From the NCBI RefSeq assembly GCF_964204865.1, contig NC_135255.1, forward strand, positions 7,283,135 through 7,347,134: DNA of 64,000 nt, read 5' to 3'. The notes beneath the pieces were generated by a model, which did not search any database, was not told the origin of the DNA, and saw only the letters and a list, made by a program, of their open reading frames with translations. The stretch is from Styela clava. Taxonomy: Eukaryota; Chordata; Ascidiacea; Stolidobranchia; Styelidae. Below, in pieces: positions 63,622-64,000 of the stretch (the stretch's first letter is position 1; every line of letters starts with the position of its first letter). Made by a program: the position numbers and the translations under genes.

Positions 63622-64000
63622 CTGCGCAAAAATGGATTGATAACAAAGGATTTAATCCAATGATTGTAACAACTTGGTGCATATATATAAAAAATGCAGT
63701 CTTTTGTATGACAACGACAACTATCCCAACTGCCCCAGGGTTACCGGTACCAAAAGAACCTTGATAAAAAGTAAAATTTTATTCCGCATTTTTTTAAAAT
63801 ATAATTTGTATGTTTTATATGAAATGAAAAATACAGCTTTTGAATCAGATGAAAGAGTTAGACATTGCACTTGTTGCACTGAATAATATTTCTCAAGAAG
63901 TTATACATGTTAAACTGAATTAAATATGTAATGAAGGAGACTTTATCACAAAAAATATATTTATATCTCATCAATGTAGTTAAATTTAAGATACTCTGGT
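63622..64000. other. Dynein intron running off the window
   Basis: Intron upstream of the first visible dynein exon. No coding similarity; the next exon is outside the window. Confidence 0.7.

Noticed and set aside
1-64000. CRISPR arrays, bacterial operons, intact tRNA or rRNA genes
   Set aside because: None seen; the regular repeats are minisatellites and tandem duplications, and the tRNA-like boxes belong to SINEs.

Overview
This is AT-rich metazoan nuclear DNA: spliceosomal GT-AG genes, tRNA-derived SINEs, a non-LTR element, many small inverted-repeat DNA elements and an axonemal dynein gene, so the animal makes motile cilia. Short introns and a very dense mobile-element load would fit an invertebrate deuterostome such as an ascidian, but the species is not proven. 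There is no sign of bacterial DNA.

1-16.2 kb: a head-to-tail array of a ~4.3 kb unit, with three near-identical units (the third truncated), one older diverged unit and a stub. Each full unit holds a small + strand gene for a DEP domain like that of DEPDC1, with four exons, a pogo-like MITE in intron 2, and a - strand remnant of a Ty3/gypsy LTR retrotransposon gag with its primer-binding site.

16.2-17.6 kb: broken ORF1 of a non-LTR retrotransposon on the - strand. 17,640-30,566: one ~12.9 kb DNA transposon with ~190 bp terminal inverted repeats built from ~22 bp tandem repeats, flanked by a perfect 10 bp direct repeat (CATCCAAACG). Its cargo is a broken but fully readable KDZ/HMGXB3-like transposase gene (24.2-28.9 kb). 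The reading path goes through zinc fingers, a SWIM finger, cysteine clusters, the KDZ-type core, an Ulp1-like SUMO protease, a PHD finger and a C-terminal SprT-like zinc metallopeptidase. Its left arm carries a triplicated ~0.82 kb block with a 33 bp minisatellite and a perfectly conserved 44 nt hairpin.

30.6-36 kb: mostly unrecognised DNA with two candidate exons of unknown membrane proteins on the - strand. 36.1-43.8 kb: a complete seven-exon 14-3-3 gene (-, 255 aa). 44-49.2 kb: nothing recognised. 49.2-51.3 kb: SINEs, one split by a 1,244 bp hAT-type element with a perfect 8 bp target duplication. 52.1-63.6 kb (-): the last 16 exons (840 codons) of an axonemal dynein heavy chain, probably DNAH1, running off the right edge, with MITEs and SINEs in its introns.

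The most novel item is the transposase open-frame path that joins a deSUMOylase, a PHD reader and a SprT-type protease (the fold of SPRTN/GCNA, which destroy DNA-protein crosslinks). The second is the recent tandem amplification of DEP-only mini-genes.
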